Source: Clostridia bacterium
Lineage (GTDB): Bacteria; Bacillota; Clostridia; Oscillospirales; CAG-272
NCBI GenBank assembly: GCA_017547545.1
Contig: JAFYPJ010000065.1
Span: 1 to 40,522, forward strand
Length of the DNA: 40,522 bases
Direction of reading: 5' to 3'
In this document: piece by piece, positions 1 through 10,000 of the stretch
How the letters are laid out: each line of letters begins with the position of its first letter
Numbering within the stretch: the first letter of the stretch is position 1
The notes under the pieces: generated by a model
What the model saw: only the letters and a program-made list of their open reading frames with translations
Told to the model about the DNA's origin: nothing
The model's database searches: none
Made by a program: the position numbers and the translations under genes

Positions 1-1
1 T

Positions 2-166
2 ACAACATCTTCACAGATCAAAGCAGCTCCCGGTTCTGTTGCATTAAAGGCAGACAAGGTAGTTGGTGGCTTACTTACAGTTGAGCTTAAATCAGCAGGT
101 ACATACACATTCTGTGTACAGTATAACGATGAAAGCTATAACTATTTTACAGTAACAGTAGAATAA
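2..166 (+). CDS. 3' end of a repeat-domain exported protein (truncated by the window edge)
   Basis: The open frame enters from the left edge and ends at the TAA at 164-166, giving 54 visible residues. They match the last repeat (type R4) of the giant esterases nearby: the terminal VQYNDESYNYFTVTVE corresponds to VQYKDESYNFYTIEVK in the gene at 329. In those proteins R4 is followed by a sialate O-acetylesterase domain, but here the frame stops directly after the repeat, so the protein ends in the repeat domain. Function is unknown; by analogy it is probably secreted. A strong hairpin terminator follows 12 bases after the stop. Confidence 0.8.
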   Translation, partial: TTSSQIKAAPGSVALKADKVVGGLLTVELKSAGTYTFCVQYNDESYNYFTVTVE

Positions 167-178
167 TCTCAAATGATC

Positions 179-208
179 ACAAGCGGAGAACAGCTGTTCT
201 CCGCTTGT
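179..208 (+). terminator. Rho-independent terminator of the truncated first gene
   Basis: A perfect 15-bp inverted repeat, ACAAGCGGAGAACAG followed directly by its complement, begins 12 bases after the stop codon. It is followed by a T-rich but interrupted stretch (TTGAATATATTTTG). It separates the left-edge gene from the promoter of the next gene. Confidence 0.75.
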
Positions 209-252
209 TTGAATATATTTTGAACAAAATATACAAAAATGTGAATTTTCTA

Positions 253-281
253 TTGAAAATTATAATTCAATATGTTATAAT
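253..281 (+). promoter_or_regulatory. Sigma-A promoter of the gene at 329, extended -10
   Basis: A -35 TTGAAA (253-258) and a -10 TATAAT (276-281) are separated by 17 bases, with TG one base upstream of the -10 (TATGTTATAAT). The expected transcript leader is about 40 bases. Confidence 0.8.
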
Positions 282-328
282 TATCGGGTAAAGTTTTTTC
301 TTTAAATAAATTTCAGAAAGGAAAGAGT

Positions 329-3300
329 ATGAAAAGGACATTTAAGTATTCAAAACCAATTGTTGCATTGATCATGGTATTTGCCATGCTTTTCTCTAAT
401 GCAACGCTCTTTATTGCAACGGCAGAGGAGCAGAGCTGTACAATAACCTTTAAAGCGGTTGTTAAAGCAAACGATGTTCCCTCGGCAGTTACTTGTGTGC
501 CCGGAACAAAGGTTCAGATTCCCGCAAATACTCCCGAAGCTGACAACTATGCTTTTATAGGCTGGAATGAATCCGGAAGCCCTTTGGATTCCTACTATGT
601 TCCCGGTCAGTATATTACAGTATACTCAAATATGACTCTCAGAGGAGTGTGGAGATCCTCGGACGGTGACGGACAGTACCCCACCTCCGGAGGCTATTAT
701 TCTGTTTATTATTCTGCAAACGGCGGTACATGGACAGATACCGATGACTCTCCTTACAGAAAACCCACAGCTAATGTAGGTCATATGACCTTCGGTATGA
801 CATTTTCATATCCTAACGATACAAAAACCCTTTCCCGTGAAGGCTACAGACTTCAGACAGATGTTGACAATATGAATGTTGTTTCCTTCTATTCGGGTGA
901 CGGAAATGGTAAAACCACATACGGTGATCCCGATGCTAACAACGGATATGAATATGAGATATATCCCGATGGCTATAAGAGTAGTGTATTTATGGTAAAT
1001 ACAGACCGTGTTCCTTACGGTAAGAATGTATTTGTAAATGCAGTATGGGATCCGATAATCAAATATAATATGAATGACGGCAGCGATACCGTGATTCAGG
1101 ACTTCAACTATATTACCGCAGGTGACGAATACACCGTTCTCGGCACTAACGGTTATACCGCTTATTCCTCATCTTCTACTGCAAACGGCAGAGTTGGAGA
1201 TAATAAAAACACTCTTATTTCCAACAGAGAAGGTTACAGAGGACTTACACAGATATATTCAAGATTCGGTTATGTTCTTGAAGCATGGAATACAAAACCC
1301 GACGGCAGCGGTACTACTTATGATGTAAATACCGTATATGATGTAACAGAACCCCTTGAGCTCTATGCAGTATGGGCAGAGGATCCCGATCATACACATG
1401 AGTATGATGTAGTGGTTGTTAAAGAGGCAACCTGTACAGCAAGAGGAAGAATTGAATATACTTGTGCCTGCGGCAAGTTCTATTTTGAAAGACCTTTGGC
1501 ACTCGGTCATGATTACAGCGCATGGACAGTAAATGGAAATGAGCAGACCAGAAGCTGCGCAAGATGTGATGCTGTTGAAACCGTTGATGTCGATGAAAAT
1601 ACTATACCTGTAATTACCGCAGACGGTTATAATGTTACTCTTACCAATGCAGAAAATGTTGCAAGCGTAACATATGCTTGCGGTGTAAAGAAAACAATAA
1701 ACGAAGTTGTTTGCGCTCCTGATGCCCTTACCCTTGATGTTGATGCACAAACATACAACTTTACATTAAATGCAGTAGGTGTATATACATTTATTGTAAC
1801 CCTTGATGACGGATCTGCATATCTTTTTGTAAAAGAAGCAAAGAATGCCTCTGTTACTGCTGACGGTGTAACTGTTACAGTTAACGGACTTTCCGATGCA
1901 AGAGATTTCTTTATTGCAAAGGGAAGCCATGACACCTATTCAGAGGTTAAGGCAAATACGGTAGTTAATGTAACCTCAAAGAAGTTTGCAGGTAAAGACA
2001 GCTACAGTTATGTTCTTACCGAACCCGGAATCTATACTGTTCTTATAAGATACAATGACAGTACTGTTGCACATAATATTGTTAAGATCAATATTACCGT
2101 AACAGAGCCCGAGTTTACTCCCATGGGCTTACAGCTTAATATTAAGAATCTTGACGGTGTTAAGGTTGTTCGTACCGCATACGGTGAATACGATTCTGTT
2201 TCTTCAATAAAGAAGGCAGAGGGTTCACGCGCATTCAGCTCAAAGAATGTACTTAGCGGTGTAAGTGAATATACTATTCAGTACAGAGAAAACGGTACTG
2301 CAACTGTAATAGTATGCTATAATAACGGATATGTTAAGGTTTATAAGTTTGAAGTTAAGAAAACGGTTCCTGATTTCAAACATGAAAATGATACGGTTAC
2401 TATCGGAAATCTTGATAATCTTCAGGTAATCCGTTATGCTTCCGGTGAATATACAACCTCATCCGAACTGAAGAAAGCACCCGATTGTGTTCAGTTTACA
2501 AAATATGATGCAGTTGACGGTATTATCACCGTATCCAAGCTTAAGTTTGGTACATATACTTTCCTTGTTCAGTACAAGGATGAAAGCTATAACTTCTATA
2601 CTATCGAGGTTAAGCCTATAGAGCCTACCGCATCCGGTATTTCACTCTCCAATGCATTCTCCAGCAACATGATCGTTCAGCGTGACGAGAAGCTTACCGT
2701 ATGGGGCGGAAGCCTTAACGATTCAAATGAGGGCAAGACCGTTATTGTTGAATTTAAGGGCGAAACCGCTGTCGGTGTTATCGAAAACGGTATTTGGGAG
2801 GCAGTATTTGACTGCACATTCCCCGTTGACAGAGAAGGCAGCGATATGGTAATTAAGGTTGCCGACGGACAAATTGTAGTTGAAGACATTCTTGTTGGTG
2901 ATGTTTACTATGTTATGGGTCAGTCCAATGTATTCTACGGTATCGGAGATCTTATAGTTGACAGATATTTCTCGGGATCGGTTGATAAATATATCAATAT
3001 AGATTATAACGATTCCCGCGATATGCGTTTCTACCGTATATCAAGTACTCATTACTCTAATCAGACAGGAGATATGGCTCAAGGTACAGAAACTCTTTAT
3101 GAGGATGTATATAACGGTGCGCGTTGGATGATGCCCAGCGATATTTACAATCAGGTTCAGACCTACGCAATGCCCTTCATTAATAATCTTCAGGCTAACG
3201 ACAATATTACCTGCGGACTTCATACCTTCTCAGCTCTCGGTTATATGTTTGCATACAATATGACAAACCGTACAGATATACCCGTAGGTGTTATCGAAAT

Positions 3301-4189
3301 AGATGCATCCGGTTATCCTCTTATGGCGTTTACTCCCAATGAGCTTGCCGAGAAGTGGGGCAAGGATGTATATGATGCAGCAACAGGCACATATTACTTC
3401 AGCGCAGGTAATGTTGTTGCTCCTCAGATCAAGACCAGATTTGCTTATAATCAGCAGATATATCCTCTTCACAGATTCTCTATTGCCGGTATCATCTGGT
3501 ATCAGGGTGAAAGTGACTTCCCCAATACCGATGAATATCTCGGTGCAGGTGCTAAGTCCTTCCAGGAGGAATTGGCAGAGCTTATGACATATTTCAGAAG
3601 CACCTTCGGAAACAGCGATTTCCCTGTATATATGGTGGAATTTGCACCCTGCTTTGCAGGAACAGCCAATGCGTATATGGATATGGGTGCTTCAAGATGC
3701 GAGCTTGGTATGGTTCCCTCGTTGCTGGAAAACAGTTATGTGGCATCCACATCAGATCTGTGGAAGACTGTAAAATGGATCAATAATATTCATCCGCCGA
3801 TCAAGGACCTCAATGCCTTTAGAATTACCGATCTGGTTATGGCAACACAGTTCGGTCAAGGTAACATCAATGATGTTTGCGGTCCTACCGTTAACAATGT
3901 TCAGTTTAACGGCAATACCGTTACCGTTACCTTCGATCATGTAAGCTCAGGTCTCAAGTCTGCTCACGGTAACGGCATCGTTATCGGAATTGAGATAATG
4001 ATCAACGGTGTATGGACCGGAGTTCAGGGTGACTTTATCCGTAACGGCAATCAGCTGGTTATTACCTCAGATTCAGATATTATGGGTATAAGATACGGCA
4101 GAAACACCAGTGCTACCTTCCCTGAGAATGTAAACCTTTGCAACGGCTATAATATGCCCGCGCCTGCATTCTCTCAATATAAGTATTAA
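329..4189 (+). CDS. Giant secreted sialate O-acetylesterase-like protein with InlB-like and R1-R4 repeats
   Basis: This 1286-residue protein is predicted to remove O-acetyl groups from glycans outside the cell. Order: signal peptide (about 1-32); InlB/Listeria-Bacteroides-type beta repeats (about 37-350, ending in FIGW or LEAW and V-W motifs); a Cys-rich HTHEY...CACG...LGHDY...CARC segment (355-417); four about 80-residue repeats R1-R4 (about 428-762); then an SGNH esterase domain of the SASA family (about 767-1286). The catalytic motifs are present: GQSN with Ser866, WYQGESD at 1057-1063, and an IHP motif with His1155. The SASA start has the family pattern NMIVQRDEKLTVWG. No SLH, sortase or membrane anchor is visible, so how it stays at the surface is unclear. 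A purine-rich AGAAAGGAAAG lies before the ATG. The next gene has its own promoter. The natural substrate (sialic acid, xylan or another acetylated sugar) cannot be told. Confidence 0.88.
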   Translation: MKRTFKYSKPIVALIMVFAMLFSNATLFIATAEEQSCTITFKAVVKANDVPSAVTCVPGTKVQIPANTPEADNYAFIGWNESGSPLDSYYVPGQYITVYSNMTLRGVWRSSDGDGQYPTSGGYYSVYYSANGGTWTDTDDSPYRKPTANVGHMTFGMTFSYPNDTKTLSREGYRLQTDVDNMNVVSFYSGDGNGKTTYGDPDANNGYEYEIYPDGYKSSVFMVNTDRVPYGKNVFVNAVWDPIIKYNMNDGSDTVIQDFNYITAGDEYTVLGTNGYTAYSSSSTANGRVGDNKNTLISNREGYRGLTQIYSRFGYVLEAWNTKPDGSGTTYDVNTVYDVTEPLELYAVWAEDPDHTHEYDVVVVKEATCTARGRIEYTCACGKFYFERPLALGHDYSAWTVNGNEQTRSCARCDAVETVDVDENTIPVITADGYNVTLTNAENVASVTYACGVKKTINEVVCAPDALTLDVDAQTYNFTLNAVGVYTFIVTLDDGSAYLFVKEAKNASVTADGVTVTVNGLSDARDFFIAKGSHDTYSEVKANTVVNVTSKKFAGKDSYSYVLTEPGIYTVLIRYNDSTVAHNIVKINITVTEPEFTPMGLQLNIKNLDGVKVVRTAYGEYDSVSSIKKAEGSRAFSSKNVLSGVSEYTIQYRENGTATVIVCYNNGYVKVYKFEVKKTVPDFKHENDTVTIGNLDNLQVIRYASGEYTTSSELKKAPDCVQFTKYDAVDGIITVSKLKFGTYTFLVQYKDESYNFYTIEVKPIEPTASGISLSNAFSSNMIVQRDEKLTVWGGSLNDSNEGKTVIVEFKGETAVGVIENGIWEAVFDCTFPVDREGSDMVIKVADGQIVVEDILVGDVYYVMGQSNVFYGIGDLIVDRYFSGSVDKYINIDYNDSRDMRFYRISSTHYSNQTGDMAQGTETLYEDVYNGARWMMPSDIYNQVQTYAMPFINNLQANDNITCGLHTFSALGYMFAYNMTNRTDIPVGVIEIDASGYPLMAFTPNELAEKWGKDVYDAATGTYYFSAGNVVAPQIKTRFAYNQQIYPLHRFSIAGIIWYQGESDFPNTDEYLGAGAKSFQEELAELMTYFRSTFGNSDFPVYMVEFAPCFAGTANAYMDMGASRCELGMVPSLLENSYVASTSDLWKTVKWINNIHPPIKDLNAFRITDLVMATQFGQGNINDVCGPTVNNVQFNGNTVTVTFDHVSSGLKSAHGNGIVIGIEIMINGVWTGVQGDFIRNGNQLVITSDSDIMGIRYGRNTSATFPENVNLCNGYNMPAPAFSQYKY

Positions 4190-4201
4190 GCTTGTGTAAT
4201 A

Positions 4202-4241
4202 AAAACAAAAAACAATGCAATTTTGCATTGTTTTTTGTTTT
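4202..4241 (+). terminator. Rho-independent terminator after the esterase gene at 329
   Basis: A perfect 19-bp stem with arms AAAACAAAAAACAATGCAA and its complement and a TT loop lies 12 bases after the stop. The distal arm is itself T-rich. The next promoter starts six bases later. Confidence 0.8.
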
Positions 4242-4246
4242 TTGTG

Positions 4247-4275
4247 TTGCAAAATAAATATTCTTATGCTATAAT
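4247..4275 (+). promoter_or_regulatory. Sigma-A promoter of the SLH-DUF4838 gene, extended -10
   Basis: TTGCAA (4247-4252), a 17-base spacer and TATAAT (4270-4275), with TG in the extended -10 position (TATGCTATAAT). A strong AAGGAGG ribosome site follows before the ATG at 4307. Confidence 0.8.
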
Positions 4276-4306
4276 TACTTGATTTATATCCTAAGGAGGA
4301 CAAATA

Positions 4307-6808
4307 ATGAAAAAGTTGATAACAGTTTTAATTATTATATATATGCTTGTTGCTGCCATACCTACAGTATATGCAGCTGAAGCGGAAAACAATTTTCCTT
4401 TTGTTGATGTGAAAGAAAATGATTGGTTTTATGATGCCGTAAAATATAGCTATGAGGGTGGAATATTCAAGGGTACAAATTCCAACGGAACTACCTTTTC
4501 ACCCGGAAGAACCATGACAAGAATAGAATTTGCTACTACCTTGTTCCGCCTTGCGGGTGCAAAGGAAACTGATTATCAGGGTAATACCGGTTTCCCGGAT
4601 GTACCAGCCGGCTCATGGATGAGTGCTCCTGCAAAGTGGGCGAGTGAAAAGGGATATGTAAAGGGTAATGATAAGGGAGAATTTATGCCCACAGTAACCC
4701 TTGACCGTCAAACTCTTGCAACCATGCTTTACAGATTTGCAAATGACTATTTCAGCACCGATGATTCAAAGCAAACAGCTCTTGCAAAGTTTAACGATGC
4801 GGGCAGCTGTGCAGATTGGGCAAAAGAAGCAGTTACATGGGCAACCACAGTAGAGCTTATCAACGGAACAGGTAATAATGTAAACGGTGCTCCCACCCTT
4901 GCCCCCGTAATGTCTGCTTCAAGAGCGCAGGTTGCACAGATATTAAAGAACTATTTAACAAAAAACCTTGGCGGTGAATACCCTGTTGGTTCCTTTACCT
5001 TGGGCGGAAGTGATGTTAGTGAGTTCGTTATAGTTTACGGTGCAACCGAGACCTATGAAGGTGAAAACCATGCAGAAACAGTTGCACAGTATGTTCAAAG
5101 CGGTATCAAAAATGCAGTTGGCATTGATCTTCCTGTATATTCTGATACAGACTATGCATATACCGAAGGTGCAAAGGAAATTCTTATAGGTAAAACAAAC
5201 CGTGAAGATATGGGTGTGGTAAGCCTTGATCGAGAAGGCTTTGGTAACTATACCTATTTATATGAAATGCAGGGAGATCACCTTATCCTTGCAAGTAATG
5301 AGGTGTTTGTTGGTACCTATTATGCTGCAAATATGTTCCTTTGCGATATATTGGGTGTTAAGTATTTCGGTCAGGGACTTTTCTCCTATACTTCAATAAA
5401 AAATGCTTCTATAGATGACGGTGTTTGCTCTAAGGGTGATACCTACTATGAATATACAAGTAACTTTATAGAAGGCGGAGATGATCCGTTTTTGGGTAAT
5501 TTCGGAGAAAGTGTATTTGTAAATTCCAGCCATAATCTTCCTGCCCTTGCCTGTAACGGTGAATGCGGATATGAGGGTGATATTATCGGGTACGGTCATC
5601 ATTTAGAGCATTATCTTGGCAGCAATCCCTGCCTTACCGCAGATGATAAAATTGATACAATAATTAAGAATGTAGGTCTTAATCTGAAAGAAGAACTCGG
5701 TGAAGAAAAGGATAAGTTTGCAATAGTATGGCTTAATCAGGACGATTCATCCACCTTCTGCAAGTGCGAACAGTGTATGGCGGCATACAGAGTATGGGGC
5801 AGAAGCGCGCCCTATGTGCAGATACTTACTTATGTTTCCGATTATTACAGCGCAGAATATCCCAATGTTCATTATGCATCCTTCTCATACAGACACACAA
5901 AATCTGCGCCCTATACTGTTGACGAAATAAATCAAGAGGATTACAATAATTATATGTCAAAGTACGGGGATCACAAATATGTTGCTTCCAAGGATATAAC
6001 TCCTCCCGAAAACTGTATCGTATTCGTGAAAACCGATGATACAGCTTGTGCTTCTCATGCAAAAACCGATCCTGACTGTCCTCGTAATGTTGATTATGTT
6101 ACAAGAATGAGCGGTTGGTGTAAGATATTTAAAAATGTTTGCCTGCATCAATTTGCAACCGGTGACAGCTTTGCGCATACGGTTTTCCCCAATATATACA
6201 GTACATGGCAGGAATATGATTTTATAAATGAATATCCTCAGGTAACATGGCTTCGAACCTGCGGTCAAAACGGTGACAGTGCAGACTTTGAAACAATGAG
6301 AGCATATTTGCATTCAAGAATGTATTATGACCACGATATGACATGGAACGAATATTCAAATATGGTCAATGAATACCTCAAGGCAGCATACGGTCCCGGT
6401 TGGGGATATATCCGTGAATATATTGATATCACCGAAAAGCTTTCCGAGGAAAATCATTGGTGGAGCTATAACAGCGGTATTACCAGCGCCTGGAACAAGG
6501 TTATAACCGAAGAACAGTGGCGTTCGGAATACGGATACGGATACATTTCCGATTTGTTTGACAAAGCATATGCACTTTGCGATACAGATGAGCAGAGAAA
6601 ATCAGTTGAAATAACCTCTATGTGTATCCGTTATATTGAATGTCAGCTTGCATACAGCGATTACAAGGCAAGCGGTTCGGAAAAGGATTTTGAAAAATAT
6701 ACCAATCTCAGCTCTGCTTATATTGCAAAGCTTAACGAATTTGGCCTCAAAGCTCCTGAGGATTGGGAATATAACCAGGATCCCAACAGCTGGCATAAAT
6801 CTTCATAA
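4307..6808 (+). CDS. SLH-anchored DUF4838 (glycosidase-like) surface protein
   Basis: The 833-residue protein has a signal peptide ending near VYAAEA (about 1-25), three SLH domains (about 31-84, 96-147, 161-218; TRIEF, DRQTL and SRAQV mark the usual TRAE position), and a large C-terminal part resembling DUF4838 proteins (about 235-700). SLH domains bind pyruvylated secondary cell-wall polymers, so it should sit at the cell surface. The N-terminal half of the DUF4838 part (ILIGKTNR, VGTYYAANMFL) resembles the beta/alpha domain preceding family-20 and family-67 glycosidases. A Cys cluster C485-K-C-E-Q-C490 follows IVWLNQDD. No characterised activity is known to me for DUF4838, so a glycan-active role is inference. 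The start is fixed by AAGGAGG 8 bases upstream. Its own promoter and the following terminator make it a single-gene unit. Confidence 0.85.
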   Translation: MKKLITVLIIIYMLVAAIPTVYAAEAENNFPFVDVKENDWFYDAVKYSYEGGIFKGTNSNGTTFSPGRTMTRIEFATTLFRLAGAKETDYQGNTGFPDVPAGSWMSAPAKWASEKGYVKGNDKGEFMPTVTLDRQTLATMLYRFANDYFSTDDSKQTALAKFNDAGSCADWAKEAVTWATTVELINGTGNNVNGAPTLAPVMSASRAQVAQILKNYLTKNLGGEYPVGSFTLGGSDVSEFVIVYGATETYEGENHAETVAQYVQSGIKNAVGIDLPVYSDTDYAYTEGAKEILIGKTNREDMGVVSLDREGFGNYTYLYEMQGDHLILASNEVFVGTYYAANMFLCDILGVKYFGQGLFSYTSIKNASIDDGVCSKGDTYYEYTSNFIEGGDDPFLGNFGESVFVNSSHNLPALACNGECGYEGDIIGYGHHLEHYLGSNPCLTADDKIDTIIKNVGLNLKEELGEEKDKFAIVWLNQDDSSTFCKCEQCMAAYRVWGRSAPYVQILTYVSDYYSAEYPNVHYASFSYRHTKSAPYTVDEINQEDYNNYMSKYGDHKYVASKDITPPENCIVFVKTDDTACASHAKTDPDCPRNVDYVTRMSGWCKIFKNVCLHQFATGDSFAHTVFPNIYSTWQEYDFINEYPQVTWLRTCGQNGDSADFETMRAYLHSRMYYDHDMTWNEYSNMVNEYLKAAYGPGWGYIREYIDITEKLSEENHWWSYNSGITSAWNKVITEEQWRSEYGYGYISDLFDKAYALCDTDEQRKSVEITSMCIRYIECQLAYSDYKASGSEKDFEKYTNLSSAYIAKLNEFGLKAPEDWEYNQDPNSWHKSS

Positions 6809-6925
6809 TAAAAGAAGAAGTAATAAAAGGTTCTGCGAAACGATGGAGAAATACGGAGATTATACTCTTACATGAGAACATCCCACAGACATAAGTCATG
6901 AAAAATGGTGGTTAATCACTGTTAA

Positions 6926-6966
6926 TAAAATACCCTAAAAAGCAACTTGCTTTTTAGGGTATTTTA
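6926..6966 (+). terminator. Terminator whose distal arm contains the next gene's -35 box
   Basis: A long near-perfect palindrome is centred at 6946. Its core, ACCCTAAAAAGCAA / TTGCTTTTTAGGGT, is extended by A/T pairs on both sides and ends in TATTTTAT. It lies about 120 bases after the DUF4838 gene. Bases 6947-6952 (TTGCTT) also form the -35 of the downstream promoter. Confidence 0.75.
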
Positions 6967-6975
6967 TGTTATAAT
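6947..6975 (+). promoter_or_regulatory. Sigma-A promoter of the gene at 7002, overlapping a terminator
   Basis: TTGCTT (6947-6952), 17 bases and TATAAT (6970-6975), again with an extended TATGTTATAAT. The -35 is inside the distal arm of the upstream terminator hairpin. The leader is only about 20 bases, with GGAGG at 6992-6996. Confidence 0.75.
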
Positions 6976-7001
6976 TAAGCAAAGTTAACATGGAGGTAAT
7001 T

Positions 7002-10000
7002 ATGAAAAGGCTTGTTTCTCTGTTACTTTGTGTAATAATGGTATCATTCTTCTTTTCCTTTGTGATTTCAGGTGAGGAAGAAAAGGCTTATTGTATTACC
7101 CTTGATGCCAACGGAGGAAAAATAGAGGGCAAAAGTGTGTACGGTATAAATTTCGGTGACCGTTACTGTGATATTTTCGGTGATACAATACCTAATGCCG
7201 TAAGGGAGGGCTATACTCTTGCAGGCTGGCTGTGTGAAAAGTACAATTATATTCTCAATGTAAAAAACGGTGATTACTACGCGGTTTACGAAAACACGGT
7301 TTTCCGTGCTGTTTGGATAGATGATGAGGGGAATTCTCCCGATACGGTTTTACCCGAAAAATCCTATATGATCTCCTTTGACGCTAATGGGGGAATGATT
7401 ACAGAGGGTGAAAGTATTTATTACATAAATACCGGAGAAAGATATATTGATGTAATGGATAAAGCGCCCGCGGCAGTTCGTGAGGGGTTTGAATTTATAG
7501 GCTGGTATTGTGAAAAATATCAGTATCTTCTCAATGTTAATCAAACTGACAGCTTTACAGTTCAGGAAAATGTGGTTTTCAAAGCACTTTGGGAAAGAAC
7601 AGACCGTGATTACACCGTAACTCTTGATCCCAACGGCGGTGAAATGAACGGCAAAACTGTTTTTAAAATAGACAGAAACGAATTTTATGTTGACCGGATC
7701 GGGGAGACAATGCCAAAGGTAACAAAACAGGGTTACACCTTTTGCGGATGGTATAATGAAAAATATGATTTTATGCTTTCGATTTCTGCTACTTCCTATC
7801 ATAAATATGATGAAAGCCTGACTTTTGTTGCAAAATGGGAAAAGAATAAGACTCCCGAAACTCAAAAGGATCTCATCATAACCCTTGACGGTAACGGAGG
7901 AGATGTTATCGGACAAAGTGTTTACGGTGCAAATTTATATGAAAGCTATCAGTCGATTTTCGGCAAAATACCAAATGCCTACCGTCCCGGCTATACCCTT
8001 GCAGGCTGGTATTGTGAAAAGTATTATTATACCCTTGATATGAGCGCAAATGATTGCCTTGCGGTAAACGAAGATGTTGTATTCAAGGCAGTATGGAAAA
8101 AGAATAACTATATGGGTGTAGGTACAGACGGTTTTAATGTGATTATAGCCGATGCCGAAAATATTTCTCATATCCGTTATGCAAAAGGCAGCTTTGATAA
8201 TGCAAGTGACATCAAAAATGCTCTTGACTGTGTTGACTTGAACGAAAGGGTTATTGGCACCGCAATTACAGACGGTTATTTTATAAAAGAGCTTCCCGAT
8301 ACAGGTAACTACAGTTTTTGGATCAAATACAAGGATACAAGCAGTTATGTTTTTCTTGCAAGAATAACAGCTCCCGAAGAATATGTAAGTGTTAAGGGTG
8401 TAACCGTTGATATTAAAAATCTTTACGGTGTCCGTGATATTTTTGTTGCCAAGGGTAACTATAACAGTTATTCTGAGGTTAAAAATAACGGCGGTGTCCG
8501 GATTTCTGATGCTAAAATAGCAGGCAGGCACAGTTACAGCTATATGGCGGGTAATGTGGGAGAATACACCCTTTGCATAAGATATACCGACAGTTCAAGG
8601 CCTCATAAAATTCTAAAAACTACGGTGTCTGTTGATATGCCCGTATTTTGCGAAAAGGGACTGCAGCTTGAAATTTCAAACCTTAACAATGTTAAGGTGA
8701 TAAGAACGGCTTACGGTGAATTTACCGGTGCCGGTGAGATAAAAAGAGCAGAGGGCAGCCGTGGATATTCGGGCAAAAGTATAGACGAGAGCTTCACTCT
8801 TTCTTATAAAAATGAGGGTGTTGTTACTGTAGCGGTAGTTTACCAAAACGGATATACTCATATTTATAAATACAGCGTTACCAAAAAGACTCCCGAAATA
8901 GAAGCACTTGGAAATAGTATCTATCTTTCAAAGCTTACGGGAATGTCTGTTATAAGATATACCAAGGGTGTTTATAATTCTGTTGGAGAAATCAAAAATT
9001 CACCTGATAACAGATATATAAAAACACTTGAAGGAGACAGTGTTGTAATTTCGGATCTTGAAGAGGGTAGATATACCGTATATGTTCAGTATAAAGATTC
9101 AAGTGAAGCCCTTGTGCATCTTGATGTTACAAACATTCCGATCGATGCAAAGGGAGTAAAGGTTTCCTCGGCATTTACCGATAATATGGTGCTTCAAAGA
9201 GACGAAAAGCTTTCGGTTTGGGGATTTGCCAAGGAAAGCGACGGGAAGAGAGTTGCCGTAACCTTTGGCGGTAAAACGGCCTATGCTACCGTTGAAAATG
9301 GTGAATGGAAGGCAATATTCGATGAAACCTTCCCCTATAACACCAAGCCTCAGGATCTTAAAGTATATTCGGCAGAGGGCGAAACGGTAATAAAGGATGT
9401 TCTTGTAGGTGATGTTTACTATATTATCGGTCAGTCAAATACCCTTTACGGCTTGAATGAAGAAATAAACGATCTTGAGTATCACGGACTTTCTTATGAG
9501 CTTGAGGTGGATTTTGACAACTCAAGAAATATGCGATTCTTCCGTATTTCCAATTCCGATTATTGGGGCATAACGGGAGAAATGAAGCAGGGGACAGCAT
9601 ACGAATATAAGGATGTATACAACGGCAGAGTTTGGCAGAAGCCCTCGGATGTAGGTCGTCTTATTCAGAGTAATGCAGGCAGCTATCAGGTGTTCTCGGC
9701 TTTAGGTTATCTCTTTGCTTATAACATGACCAACGAAACCCAAGTTCCTATAGGTATGATAGAAATTGATGCTTCGGGACATCCCCTCACCTCCTTTGCG
9801 CCAAATCATTTAGCGCAAAAATGGGGTGATGAATACTATGACAGTACAAACGGTATTTATAACAGCTATATGGGCTGTTATTCAAGATATGTATATAATC
9901 AGCAGATACATCCTTTAAGGCATTTTTCCATAGCGGGTATAATATGGTATCAGGGTGAAAGTGATGCTTATAATACTGTAGAACAAAAGGGTATAGGTGC

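Noticed and set aside
355..4189. Sortase (LPxTG) anchoring of the giant esterase at 329
   Set aside because: The C-terminus ends in the esterase fold with no LPxTG-like motif, hydrophobic segment or basic tail.
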